32,111 nucleotides of DNA from Candidatus Thermoplasmatota archaeon (GCA_018814355.1 JAHIZT010000115.1:1-32111); one strand, 5' to 3'; shown: positions 7,910 to 17,060, numbered from the stretch's first letter. Translations and numbers: made by a program. Notes: generated from the letters alone by a model not told the origin.

Positions 7910-9181
7910 TTGGCTTCGAAGGGTGTGACTAGGTCAGGAGATGCATACTGCATGTCTTGCCACCAGATGGTGGAGCGGGAAGCGACGAAGTGCGAGGGGT
8001 GCCTATCGGAGCTCACCGAGCAGGTCAAGGCGTTCCCATGTCCAAAATGCAAGACTGTGATCGCTCTAGGAGATCCCCAGTGTTCCAGCTGTGGGCTTAA
8101 GTTCAAGGTGAGGACTGTCAAGCCGAAGGACAACGCACAGGACGATCAGTTCTTGATCAAGCTCATTGAGTGGGGGAAGGCTCCGGAGGAGGAACGGTCG
8201 GAATCCACGCCACCTATCCCTGAGGCGGTTGACCTTGCCAAGCCTGTGGAGGAGCCGGCGCAGGACAAGGTGCAGCGCCTGGCCCAGCTCAGGGAAAGCG
8301 TCAAAGATCTCATGGCGAACAGATCAGAGATGCTCGAGCGGATGGAGAGACGCATCGAGAACGAGAAGGCGCGGCTGGCCGAAATATCCGACATGGACGA
8401 CAAATCATCTTCCGTCGACCAGGTCGAGGCCGAGATCATGGCACTTGCTGACGAGATGGCGGACATCACGATGCTTCAGGCCCATATGGAGTCATTATCA
8501 GACGAGATATCATCCCTTCTTGAGTCAGTGGATGTCAGCGAACCAGTCAAGGAGAGGGGATTGGCCGCCAGGGCGCTTAGAAAGAAGCTGGATGCCAAGG
8601 AGAAAGAGGTCGAGGAGCTGAAGGCTAAGGAGGAGCAGATAGCCAAGCGTGAGGAGATGGTCGACCGGAAGATCCAGGCGTATGCTTTGAAGAAGAAGCA
8701 ACTCGATGACCACGAGGAGGAGCTCAAAGCTAAGCTCACGAAGCTGGAAGGGGAGAGACAGGAGCTTGAGAGGCTAAGGGCTGTTGCCCAGGGCGCCAGC
8801 ACGGAATCGGAGCGCGAACAGGCGAAAGCCGAATGGTCAGAGGATCAGAAGAGGCTACGGCAGAAGCTCGTGGGCATCAGGTCGACAGTTACGCTTCATC
8901 AGACTAGCAATGAGGCTCCTCAGGAAGAGATCGAGCTGACGGAAGGCGACATAGAGAGCATGATGTCGGACTTGGAGGCTCAGATAGGCGCCCTGATCGT
9001 CGAGAAGATAGACCTCCAGAGCAAGATAACCGAGGCTTCGATGCTGGACGAGGACATGAAGAAGCTTCTGAAGGTGCTGGACCAGATGCTAGGCCAGTTG
9101 CCCGAGGAATCAATCGAGCGATTCTCCAAGTCAGACGAATTCGCGGTGTACGAACGCATCCTAGATAGATTCAAGATTTGA
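7910..9181 (+). CDS. Double zinc-ribbon coiled-coil protein
   Basis: I do not recognise a named family. The N-terminus carries two zinc-ribbon modules made of four CxxC pairs: C14/C17 with C28/C31, and C44/C47 with C58/C61. Together they could bind two zinc ions. From about residue 110 to 400 the protein is strongly charged and heptad-like (many EEL, KLE, ERE stretches), predicting long coiled coils with a break near residues 300-330. No ATPase, membrane or signal sequence is seen. The TTG start at 7910 is chosen because GGAGAG precedes it by five bases and no ATG is available before the first Cys pair. The next gene, 88 bases downstream on the same strand, is a giant coiled-coil protein, so the two may form one structure. 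Function is unknown. Confidence 0.75.
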   Translation: MASKGVTRSGDAYCMSCHQMVEREATKCEGCLSELTEQVKAFPCPKCKTVIALGDPQCSSCGLKFKVRTVKPKDNAQDDQFLIKLIEWGKAPEEERSESTPPIPEAVDLAKPVEEPAQDKVQRLAQLRESVKDLMANRSEMLERMERRIENEKARLAEISDMDDKSSSVDQVEAEIMALADEMADITMLQAHMESLSDEISSLLESVDVSEPVKERGLAARALRKKLDAKEKEVEELKAKEEQIAKREEMVDRKIQAYALKKKQLDDHEEELKAKLTKLEGERQELERLRAVAQGASTESEREQAKAEWSEDQKRLRQKLVGIRSTVTLHQTSNEAPQEEIELTEGDIESMMSDLEAQIGALIVEKIDLQSKITEASMLDEDMKKLLKVLDQMLGQLPEESIERFSKSDEFAVYERILDRFKI

Positions 9182-9269
9182 AAAACCCCTTAATCTACAA
9201 GGCCATATATCCCCAGACTAATACAGCAACATCCCCCAGCGATAGGTACGCAGATGGAGCCCGGCCACT

Positions 9270-12200
9270 ATGGGTCTTAGAGACAAGGCTAGAGAGAGTG
9301 CATCGAAATCGGCCTCAGAGCCGGTCATCAGTGAGCCCGCTAAGGCTCTGTCAGAGCAACCTCCATCTACACCGCCGACCCCAGAACCTTCTACAGAGGC
9401 CCACCCTAAGGCCCTGGAACCGTCCGTGACATACCTCGTTGAGGAGGAAAGGCCTGACCTGGCCTACAAGCTGTTCATGGATGCGGCAGCACAGGGAATT
9501 CGGGGCATGATTGTATCGAGAACCTACCCCAAGAACCTCAGGAAGGCACTCGACCTTGGAGATGCCCCAGTGTACTGGCTGACGAATGCCATGAGCGACG
9601 AGGCCATAGGCCCCAAGGACCTCGAACGTCTGACCCTCGCAATAAGGAGGTATCTTGATGAGGGAGGCGGCCAGATGGTCCTCATAGACTCTCTCGAGTA
9701 CATCATAACCAACAACAAGTTCGTCAGTGTTCTCCGGCTCATCCAAACCATCCGCGACCTCGTGGCCGTACGCAAGGCTGTGGGGATAGTCTCGATCAAG
9801 TCATCCACCCTTGAGCCAAGCAAACTAGCGTCCATCCAGAGAGAGCTCGAGGTATACTCCACCGACAGGAACGCGCGGCCCTCGGTCGTGCAACCAGACG
9901 CAGAGTCGAAGCTCATAAGCGAGCTCAAGCACGACGAGATAATCATCGAGGCCGAGAAGCTCGATGAGGCGAGGAAGAATCTCTCGACCCAAAGCGCGAA
10001 GATGGCCTCGGATACGCAGAGACTCACCCTCGACAGGCAGGAGCTCGAGAAGGAGCGTATGGAGGTCCGGCAGACCCTGGTCAGAGTGAGACAGACCCGG
10101 AAGGAGCTAGAGGATTTCAGGATCAAGCTTACCAAGGAAGAGGCGGAGCTGACCTCCAGGGTCAGGATCAAACTCGCCAAGGAGATGCAATCTCTAGACT
10201 CGAAGAAGGCAAACCTCGAGATGATGGAGAAAGAGGTCGAGACGAGGTATCAGCAGCTGGACAGGATCGTCGGTCTCAAGACAGAACAGAAGATGTTCGA
10301 AATCTCGGGTGAGAAGAAGCGCCAGGACGCGGAGCGGCAGAAGCTCTCCGAGATGATGTCCCGGATCGAGGCTGACCGCAGGACGATCGATGAGAGACTG
10401 CAGAGCATCCAGGAGAAGGAAGAGTTAGCAGAGAAATCTTCCGACGAGGCCAAGGTCCGAGAGAAGAAGCTCCAGGAGCGGGAGCACGCGATCGCGATCG
10501 ACAAGGTCGAGATAGAGAAGGAGCGAGCTGCGGTCGATACTGAACGCAAGGATGTCGACAGGTCGAGAAAGACTCAGGACGACGAGATCGCGCAGATGAA
10601 GGCCGAGATCGGGAGGATGTCGGCTGATGTCACTCAGCGAGAGGAATCGGCCTCGACGCTCACTCACGAGCTCGAGACCCTCAAGTCCCGACTTGTCACC
10701 CAGGAGCAGATGCTGAACGAGCGGGAGAAGTCCGTGGCTCTGCGAACCGACGGCTTAGACAAGCGTGAGTCGTCCCTCGCATCTCTCGAGACCGAGGCCA
10801 GGCAGATGCTGGAGAAGGCAAACCTGCTCGATACTGCCGCAAAGAACAAGGAGGCTCAGCTCAACAACGAGCATGAGAAGATCCAAGAGGAGATCGAGAA
10901 CCTCAGAGTAGAGCTCAACAAACGCTCGGCTGACCTGCAGAAGCACGAGGAGAAGCTGAGGTCGGATGAGGACAGGTTCTCGAAGGAGAGCGAGGCAAGG
11001 GGCAAGGCCCTAGCAGAACTGGAATCGCATCTGAAGGAGCAGGGCGCTAGTCTGCAGAAACTCAGGGATGCTCTCGACAAACGCGAGGTCGCCGTGAAGA
11101 CCGTCGAGGTGGAAATCGACCAGATCAAGAACGAGTCTGAGGAGTTCGCGGCCTCCTTGAACGATCAGAAGGCCGCATTCGAGAAGGAGTCGCAGAAGAC
11201 CAAAGCTAGCTTGATCGAGGAGAGGAACGCGTTCGAGCAGGACACGCTAGCCTTTGAGCGTGACAGGGCCGATACTCAGAGACAGATCGCAGAGGCGGAG
11301 AAGGAGATAGACGAGAAGCTGGCGAGGATCGAGGAGGAGCGCAGGGAGGTCGAGGAGAAGTCTCTCGCAGTTGAGGAGATGAAGACCATACTGAACCAGC
11401 GTGCCAGCGATGTGGCCTCCTCGGAGCTCAAGATGGCGGAGGAGCGCGTATCGATCGAAGGGCTGAGGCGCGAGTTGACGAAGAAGCGGGAAGAGATGGA
11501 GATGCTGGAGCGCGACCTGGCAATCAAGCATCAGAACATCCAGGCCACCGCCGAGCTGGTCCAGAATACCAAATCAACCGTGGACGAGCGGGAAGGTCTC
11601 CTGAGGGAGCAGCTGTTGGTCTCAGAGAATGAAAGGAACACGCTGGAGGCAAAGAGAGTTGCCTTGGAAAGCCAACAGTCGGAGCTGGAGAAAGAGAGGG
11701 ACGAGGTCGCTACTAAGGCTGAGGAGACAGCTGCTCAGCAGACCGAGCTGGAAGAGTGGAAAGCCCAGCTCGATGAGATCTCAGAATCATTGAAGGCCAA
11801 GGGGGCCGAGATCAAGGCAAAAGAAGCTGCGATCCTGGCGTCCAAGGACGATTACACGAAGATGAAGGAGGAGCTCGTAGCCGAGAAGGCCGAGCTTGAA
11901 GGCGATTACAATTCGAAGTTCTCGCAGATCGAGGACAAGAGCAGGCTCCTCGAGGCGGAGGCCGCATCGCTCGAAGCGGTCCGCAACAAGATGACGCTCT
12001 CAGAACAGGATGCGAGCGGACGGGAGGAGGCCATACTCGCGGCAGAAGGCGTCCTCGGGGAACGTGAAAAGAAGCTTGCGGATTCAGAACTGGCGTTCCA
12101 ATCGGCCAAGAGGGCAATAAGCGAGCAGTTGGATAACCTGAAGCTCGAGAAGCAGTCCATGGAGGAACAGAAGAACAAACTTGCGAAGGACTGGGAGGCC

Positions 12201-14264
12201 CTCCAGCAGGAAAAGGACGGGATCCAGAAAGAGATAGAAGCCTCGTGGACCGAACTGGAGTCGGCCAAGAAGGACTTGGAGGAGCGGGCCGGGGCACTCG
12301 AGGAGAAGGGAGATGCACTGTCAGCCCGTGAGAATGACCTCAATACATCCGCGGGAGATGTTGCCGCGAGGAAAGCAGAGTTGCAGCAACTTGAGCTCAG
12401 ACTGAACGAATCGCATTCGACGCTCAAATCAAAAGAGGAAGAGCTCAAGAGGATGACTACAGAGATCGAGGGGCTCAAGATTGAGGTCGGCCAGAAACAT
12501 GAGGCATCTCAGCAGAGCATAATGGCGATGCAGCACGACCTCGAGCAGAAGACGGCCGCTCTCGAGGAGGAGAAGGCTGGGCTCGAAGCCGAAAAGGCAC
12601 GGACGATTGCGAGCATTGAATCTGAACGGGCGGCCATTGCCTCTGAACAGTCCCGAATTATCGATGAATTGAATTCCGAGAAGGCGACTGTGGCGACCGA
12701 GAAGGCGGAACTGAAGCAAGAGGCCAGCAGGATCTCGACCGCCAAGGCCGAGATCGTTCAGGCGCAGGAGCAGATCGAGGCGAAGTATGCAGAGACCGAG
12801 ACGCGGGCGCGGGAGGGCAAGTCCCGTGATGAGAAGATCGTGCAGAGGGAGATACTTCTAGCGGAGCGAGAGGCTGCGGTTGCCAGCACCGAGGTTGAGT
12901 CAAGAAAGGCACTCGAGGCAGAAGGAATGACCCTCCAGAGAGCCAAGGCAGAAATCGACTCCCTGAGGGCAGAACTTGGACGGGAAGAAGCCGCCTTGGA
13001 GGAATCACGGAATGACCTGTCTGAGGCTCACATGGAACTGGGGCAGGAGAAGGTTGCCCTGGAAGAATCAAGGAAGCAACTCTCTGAAGCTCATGCAGAA
13101 TTGGCTGACAACAAGACCCTTCTGGAACAGAAGGAGGCCGCGATCAGCAGCGGCTCTGCCGAATTGGGGCTGGAGAAAGCTGCCTTGGAGGAGTCCGAGA
13201 AGGAACTGGCAGAAGCGCACGCAGAGCTGGCCCAGAAGAAGCAGTTTCTAGACCAGAACGAATCCGCCATCGCCAGCGGCTCTGCAGAACTGACGTCGCA
13301 GATGTCAGCACTCGAAGAATCAAAGCAGGGGATGACTAGAGCTCTTGCGGAACTAGCTGAGAAGAAGACGGTCCTCGAACAGAAGGAAGCTGCGATATTC
13401 AACAGCTCCGCGGAGCTGGAGAACAAAGCCATGAGCCTCGCGCAGATGGAGTCCAAGCTCGCGGGTGAGATGAAATCCCTCGAGAGCAGACAAGCTGCCC
13501 TGAACATGAGAGAGCAGGATGCAGGGAAGTCCATGGACGAATACAGGGCCGTCCTGGACGAGATCGCCAAAGAGGGAGAGGGTCTGAAATCGAAGGAGTC
13601 AGACTTGAAGGCACGCACGGCGCAACTCGAACAGAGCATCAACGACCTCGAGCTACTTCAGGCGGCTACCGAAAGAGAGAGGAATCTGATTGATCAGAAG
13701 GATGCCGGGCTCGAGCAGCTCAGGATGGAGCTCGAGAAGTGGCGCATCGAACTCATGGACAAGAGGGAGCAGCTGGAGGAAGAGGTCCGGGAGAGGGTCA
13801 CGGAGGTCTCCCATCAAGCGGCGAGCTTGACGAGACCGCAGGCTGCCACCGTCACTGACGATGCCCTGCTCAGGCGGGAGATAGAGCTGCGGAACCTCGA
13901 AGAGCATCTTCGTTCAAGAGGACGCGATCTCGAGACGAAGGAGCGGACAGTCGCTGTCGAGATGGAGAGGCTTGAGAAGGAGCGGACGGAGGTCCAGGAT
14001 ATCTGGGACAAGGTAGACTTCTCGAAGAAGGGGATCGCCGCGGTCATGGATGAGAAGACAATCGTAGAGCTAGAGAGGAGGAAGCAAGAGCTGGACCAGC
14101 TGTACCTGAAGCTCTCCGACCGAGAGGAGACCATACGCAAGGACGAAGCACGCCTTGAGGGTGAATGGAGCAGGCTTCAGACGATCGAGGAGGAGCTCTC
14201 CGATCTAGCGCGAGTCCTGAAGTCCAAGGACGATGACATAAAGAGGCTGGACGGGCCGGCCTAG
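9270..14264 (+). CDS. Giant DUF835-domain coiled-coil protein
   Basis: A 1664-residue protein of unknown function. Residues 1-50 are Ser/Pro/Ala-rich and probably flexible. Residues about 52-196 match the archaeal DUF835 domain: TYLVEEERPDLAYKLF, VSRTYPKNLRK, PVYWLT and the hallmark VLIDSLEYIITNN (137-149). From about 215 to the end the sequence is almost continuous Glu/Lys/Gln/Arg/Leu heptads, predicting a very long coiled coil. The segment encoded by 12993-13433 consists of near-identical 42-residue repeats. There is no Walker motif, so it is not an SMC or Rad50 ATPase. There is no membrane segment or signal peptide. Possible TATA boxes lie at 9187-9197 and 9202-9212. The gene stops with TAG, convergent with the S-adenosylmethionine synthetase gene 24 bases away. 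Confidence 0.85.
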   Translation: MGLRDKARESASKSASEPVISEPAKALSEQPPSTPPTPEPSTEAHPKALEPSVTYLVEEERPDLAYKLFMDAAAQGIRGMIVSRTYPKNLRKALDLGDAPVYWLTNAMSDEAIGPKDLERLTLAIRRYLDEGGGQMVLIDSLEYIITNNKFVSVLRLIQTIRDLVAVRKAVGIVSIKSSTLEPSKLASIQRELEVYSTDRNARPSVVQPDAESKLISELKHDEIIIEAEKLDEARKNLSTQSAKMASDTQRLTLDRQELEKERMEVRQTLVRVRQTRKELEDFRIKLTKEEAELTSRVRIKLAKEMQSLDSKKANLEMMEKEVETRYQQLDRIVGLKTEQKMFEISGEKKRQDAERQKLSEMMSRIEADRRTIDERLQSIQEKEELAEKSSDEAKVREKKLQEREHAIAIDKVEIEKERAAVDTERKDVDRSRKTQDDEIAQMKAEIGRMSADVTQREESASTLTHELETLKSRLVTQEQMLNEREKSVALRTDGLDKRESSLASLETEARQMLEKANLLDTAAKNKEAQLNNEHEKIQEEIENLRVELNKRSADLQKHEEKLRSDEDRFSKESEARGKALAELESHLKEQGASLQKLRDALDKREVAVKTVEVEIDQIKNESEEFAASLNDQKAAFEKESQKTKASLIEERNAFEQDTLAFERDRADTQRQIAEAEKEIDEKLARIEEERREVEEKSLAVEEMKTILNQRASDVASSELKMAEERVSIEGLRRELTKKREEMEMLERDLAIKHQNIQATAELVQNTKSTVDEREGLLREQLLVSENERNTLEAKRVALESQQSELEKERDEVATKAEETAAQQTELEEWKAQLDEISESLKAKGAEIKAKEAAILASKDDYTKMKEELVAEKAELEGDYNSKFSQIEDKSRLLEAEAASLEAVRNKMTLSEQDASGREEAILAAEGVLGEREKKLADSELAFQSAKRAISEQLDNLKLEKQSMEEQKNKLAKDWEALQQEKDGIQKEIEASWTELESAKKDLEERAGALEEKGDALSARENDLNTSAGDVAARKAELQQLELRLNESHSTLKSKEEELKRMTTEIEGLKIEVGQKHEASQQSIMAMQHDLEQKTAALEEEKAGLEAEKARTIASIESERAAIASEQSRIIDELNSEKATVATEKAELKQEASRISTAKAEIVQAQEQIEAKYAETETRAREGKSRDEKIVQREILLAEREAAVASTEVESRKALEAEGMTLQRAKAEIDSLRAELGREEAALEESRNDLSEAHMELGQEKVALEESRKQLSEAHAELADNKTLLEQKEAAISSGSAELGLEKAALEESEKELAEAHAELAQKKQFLDQNESAIASGSAELTSQMSALEESKQGMTRALAELAEKKTVLEQKEAAIFNSSAELENKAMSLAQMESKLAGEMKSLESRQAALNMREQDAGKSMDEYRAVLDEIAKEGEGLKSKESDLKARTAQLEQSINDLELLQAATERERNLIDQKDAGLEQLRMELEKWRIELMDKREQLEEEVRERVTEVSHQAASLTRPQAATVTDDALLRREIELRNLEEHLRSRGRDLETKERTVAVEMERLEKERTEVQDIWDKVDFSKKGIAAVMDEKTIVELERRKQELDQLYLKLSDREETIRKDEARLEGEWSRLQTIEEELSDLARVLKSKDDDIKRLDGPA
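12993..13433 (+). repeat. 126-bp in-frame tandem repeats
   Basis: Three 126-bp units start at 13056, 13182 and 13308, each encoding a 42-residue unit that begins ALEES and includes AELxxKK, a xQKEAAI-like step and SSAEL or GSAEL. A half unit of 63 bp (12993-13055) precedes them. 42 residues is exactly six heptads, so the expansion keeps the coiled-coil register. DNA identity is imperfect, so the duplication is recent but not fresh. Confidence 0.85.
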
Positions 14265-14288
14265 CCCGACCATTTGTTCTTGAGAGGC

Positions 14289-15485
14289 TCAGAACACAGT
14301 GACCTTGCCCTTCACGATCAAGTCCGTCAGGTCGGTTATTCTAGCGAGTCCGTCGTCATAGATCGCCCTGATCTCCTTCTCGTACCTCTTCTGGTTCACA
14401 TTCGGGGCGTAGATGACGTTGGCGCTAGCGGCCTGGGGTGCGTCGATCGGACGGCCGATCTGAGAAAGCATCCTGGTGTGCACCTCGACGATGTCCCCCT
14501 TGCCCATCTTGATGATGTCGCTGGCAACAATGTTGGCCAGTATGTTATACAGCTTGCCAACATGTGTGACTGGGTTCTTGCCCGCGGATGCCTCCATGCT
14601 CATCGGCCTCATCGGTGTGATCAAGCCGTTGGCGCGGTTGCCTCTGCCCACAGAACCATCATCGCCATTCTCCATGCTCAGCCCCGACACCGTCAGGTAG
14701 TAGATGCCCTTCCTGTAATCGTCCGCGGTGTTGACGAAAACTTTGAGCTTCCTGTCCGTGAATCCCTGGGCGAAATCATGGATCTTGCTGGTCGCCTCCT
14801 CGATGGCGCTCTCATAATGGCCCTTGTCTGGGACCTTGGAGGAAACTATCGCGACCGCGACTGTCAGATCGATCTCGTCGCCCATCCGGCAAGCCATGAC
14901 CTTGACATCCTCACCAAGCTCGGGAAGCTTGTGCCAAAGCTTGCAGTTGATGAACTTCTCAGTCTCGAGCGTGATCTTCTCGGTCTCGCTGAGGGGCGCG
15001 AATCCGACTCCGAACGAAGTGTCGTTTGCGAGAAGCCGCTTGGTCTCGTAGAGTCCTCTCAGGTCGACGCTGCCCTGTCCGATCCTGCAGTCAAGGGTCA
15101 CATCCCATTCCACATCAAGGTTCTTGCAGGTCTTCTCCAGGTAGGAATACGCGGCTTTTAGGGCACACGTCCTGTACGGGAGCCTCTCTCCGTTGACTTC
15201 AGTGGTCGCTCGACCAACCAGGAGCACATATATCGGCTCTAGCATGTACCCGCCGCCGAACCTGGGTGCGGACTGGCCGCCAACGACCTCCACCTCATCG
15301 GTGTTGTGGTGCAGTATCCTGCCGTACCTCTCCCGGTACATCTTGCACAGAGCCCTGGAAACACTCTCGGCCAGCCCGTCAGCGATGCTGTCCGGGTGTC
15401 CGATACCCTTCCTCTCGACGAACTCGATGTTCTGCTTTTCAATGGGAGTGTGGGTCAGTTGCTCAATGAAAATGTTCCTTTCCAT
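14289..15485 (-). CDS. mat: S-adenosylmethionine synthetase, archaeal type
   Basis: This makes S-adenosylmethionine from methionine and ATP in the cytoplasm. The sequence is the distinct archaeal family, not the bacterial MetK type: 398 residues (family about 400), ERKGIGHPDSIADGLAE at residues 24-40, and the HHNTDEVEVVGGQSAPRFGGG segment around residues 58-80. Late motifs include GRGNRANGLITPMRPMS and the SQIGRPIDAPQ stretch. A minus-strand TATA-like box lies about 33 bases before the ATG. The lysine 2,3-aminomutase gene sits immediately upstream on the same strand. That enzyme consumes this product as its cofactor, so the pairing makes sense. A long open frame on the opposite strand (14274-15161) is a shadow of this gene. 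Confidence 0.95.
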   Translation of the reverse strand: MERNIFIEQLTHTPIEKQNIEFVERKGIGHPDSIADGLAESVSRALCKMYRERYGRILHHNTDEVEVVGGQSAPRFGGGYMLEPIYVLLVGRATTEVNGERLPYRTCALKAAYSYLEKTCKNLDVEWDVTLDCRIGQGSVDLRGLYETKRLLANDTSFGVGFAPLSETEKITLETEKFINCKLWHKLPELGEDVKVMACRMGDEIDLTVAVAIVSSKVPDKGHYESAIEEATSKIHDFAQGFTDRKLKVFVNTADDYRKGIYYLTVSGLSMENGDDGSVGRGNRANGLITPMRPMSMEASAGKNPVTHVGKLYNILANIVASDIIKMGKGDIVEVHTRMLSQIGRPIDAPQAASANVIYAPNVNQKRYEKEIRAIYDDGLARITDLTDLIVKGKVTVF

Positions 15486-15513
15486 AAGCTCATCTCAACC
15501 AAGCTGAAGGCGA

Positions 15514-15523
15514 AGAATAAAAT
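15514..15523 (-). promoter_or_regulatory. TATA-like box of the SAM synthetase gene
   Basis: The minus strand reads CATTTTATTC. Its centre is about 33 bases upstream of the ATG at 15485, indicating that this gene has its own promoter despite following kamA. Confidence 0.5.
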
Positions 15524-15581
15524 GGTCGCACTTAACCTTTTCGGACATGCACGTCCCGCTGTGGAGAGATGTGCAGGGTGC

Positions 15582-16856
15582 TCACTTCTTCTTGCGATAT
15601 CCCTTCCGTCTGGACTCCCTGAGGCTGCCTTCAGGGACGAGGCACATCTTCTTGCCAGAGAGAACGCCAGCGACGCCCTCCTTGCTCTCTACCTTGCTGT
15701 AGTCGTCGCACATCTTGCAGGTCGGAGGGCAGACGGATATGCGGTCCTTCGGCTCTGGGTACGAGAACGTTCCGCCCTCGTAGTTCCTCAGCACGACGCG
15801 CTTGTCGGACATGGATATCAAGTATTGAGGCGCTATCGGTATCTTCCCTCCGCCGCCAGGGCCGTCAACGATGAAAGTCGGAATGGAGAACCCTGACGTG
15901 TGTCCCCTGAGCGCTTCCGCGATCTCGATGCCCTTCGCAACCGATGTCCTGAAGTGCTCGATGCCCCTTGAAAGATCGCACTGGTAGAAGTAGTACGGTC
16001 TGCACCTGATCTTCACGAGATCCTGTACGAGCTTCTTCATAATCGTCGGGCAGTCGTTTATCCCCTTGAGCAACACAGACTGGTTCCCAACCGGGATGCC
16101 GTGGTCGACAAGCATCTCGACGGCCTTCTTCGACTCAGGGGTGATCTCCTTCGGATGGTTGAAGTGCGTGTTCAGCCACATGGGATGGTACTTCGTGAGC
16201 ATCTTGCACAGTTCGGGCGTGATCCTCTGAGGCATCGTGCATGGCGTCCGGCTTCCTATGCGGACGATCTCAACATGGTCGATGGCCTTCAAGCGTTTGA
16301 TGATGTCTTCAAGGAACGAGTCTGAAACTAGCAGAGGGTCGCCCCCAGACAACAGAACGTCTCTGATCTCCTCGTGCTTAGTGATGTACTTGATGGCGGC
16401 GTCAATCGAAGCCTTGTCTCGCTGGTGGTCCTGCTGTCCTGCCAGCCTTCTCCTCGTGCAGTGCCTGCAGTAGTTGGCACACATATCGGTGATGAGGAAC
16501 AGAACTCTGTCCGGGTACCTGTGCGTGAGGCCGTGCACGGGCGAGTCTATGTCCTCGAACAGAGGGTCCTCCATGTCAGATGCGCTGAAATCCAATTCCT
16601 TGATCGTGGGTATGGCCTGCATCCTGATAGGGTCGTGCGGGTCGTCCGGGTCCATTAACATTGCGAAGTACGGGCTGATGGCCATTCTGAGAATCTTGAG
16701 CGATTCGTGCACTCCCGCCTCTTCATCTGGGGTGAGGTTGACGACCTCCTTGAGCTGGTCGACGGTGGTGATCCTATTCGCGACCTGCCATCTCCAATCG
16801 TCCCACTGCTCTTTCGTGACGTTCTTCCAGAGAGAGACTTCTTTGTAAGACCTCAT
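15582..16856 (-). CDS. kamA: Lysine 2,3-aminomutase (radical SAM, PLP)
   Basis: This converts L-lysine to L-beta-lysine (3,6-diaminohexanoate) using a [4Fe-4S] cluster, SAM and pyridoxal phosphate. The radical-SAM triad is C126, C130 and C133 in CANYCRHC. The PLP lysine is K338 in the PGGGGK motif. D294 (in QCDLSRG) and D331 (in IVDGPGG) occupy the positions of the two aspartates that hold the lysine side-chain amine in the clostridial enzyme. That favours a true lysine aminomutase over the EF-P-modifying paralogue, EpmB. Length 424 is normal. Archaea use KamA for the osmolyte N-acetyl-beta-lysine (with AblB) or for lysine breakdown. No AblB is beside it, while a thiolase/CoA-transferase/aminotransferase operon diverges from it, which favours catabolism (inference). 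Confidence 0.93.
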   Translation of the reverse strand: MRSYKEVSLWKNVTKEQWDDWRWQVANRITTVDQLKEVVNLTPDEEAGVHESLKILRMAISPYFAMLMDPDDPHDPIRMQAIPTIKELDFSASDMEDPLFEDIDSPVHGLTHRYPDRVLFLITDMCANYCRHCTRRRLAGQQDHQRDKASIDAAIKYITKHEEIRDVLLSGGDPLLVSDSFLEDIIKRLKAIDHVEIVRIGSRTPCTMPQRITPELCKMLTKYHPMWLNTHFNHPKEITPESKKAVEMLVDHGIPVGNQSVLLKGINDCPTIMKKLVQDLVKIRCRPYYFYQCDLSRGIEHFRTSVAKGIEIAEALRGHTSGFSIPTFIVDGPGGGGKIPIAPQYLISMSDKRVVLRNYEGGTFSYPEPKDRISVCPPTCKMCDDYSKVESKEGVAGVLSGKKMCLVPEGSLRESRRKGYRKKK

Positions 16857-16901
16857 GACACATCCCTTTCAGGGCTGACAGAATTCCACATTGTTCGACA
16901 C

Positions 16902-16911
16902 TCTATTTATC
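16902..16911 (-). promoter_or_regulatory. TATA-like box of kamA
   Basis: The minus strand reads GATAAATAGA, about 50 bases before the kamA ATG. This predicts a leader of roughly 25 bases. Confidence 0.5.
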
Positions 16912-16944
16912 ATCTGCCCAGCACATGGCTAGCAGCGTTACGAA

Positions 16945-17004
16945 CTCCGATAACACAATACGAAATCGGAAGGCTCTTCCCGCGCTCGATGAACGTTATC
17001 GGAG
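16945..17004. promoter_or_regulatory. Spaced inverted repeat, candidate operator
   Basis: CTCCGATAAC at 16945-16954 is perfectly repeated in inverse at 16995-17004 (GTTATCGGAG), centre to centre 50 bases, close to five helical turns. A third half-site, ATCGGA, lies at 16965-16970 and pairs with TCCGAT at 16946-16951 across 13 bases. The array sits between the kamA TATA box (16902-16911) and the thiolase TATA box (17051-17060), so one regulator bound here could control both directions. The regulator is unknown; an Lrp-type protein is a guess. Confidence 0.5.
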
Positions 17005-17050
17005 GCGCGTGTCTAATCGCATCTTCTGCGAACCGTGTTGTTCACCAATG

Positions 17051-17060
17051 GTTAAATATG
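17051..17060 (+). promoter_or_regulatory. TATA-like box of the thiolase operon
   Basis: GTTAAATATG has a good archaeal TATA composition and lies about 120 bases before the thiolase ATG, leaving a leader near 90-95 bases. I see no small coding frame with a ribosome site in that leader. Confidence 0.5.

Noticed and set aside
9270-14264. SMC/Rad50-type ATPase
   Set aside because: The long coiled coil is suggestive, but neither Walker A nor an ABC signature is present at either end. The N-terminus is DUF835.
14274-15161. A 295-codon plus-strand frame after the giant coiled-coil gene
   Set aside because: It is antisense to the S-adenosylmethionine synthetase gene, has no family features, and would be reached only by reading through the TAG at 14262.
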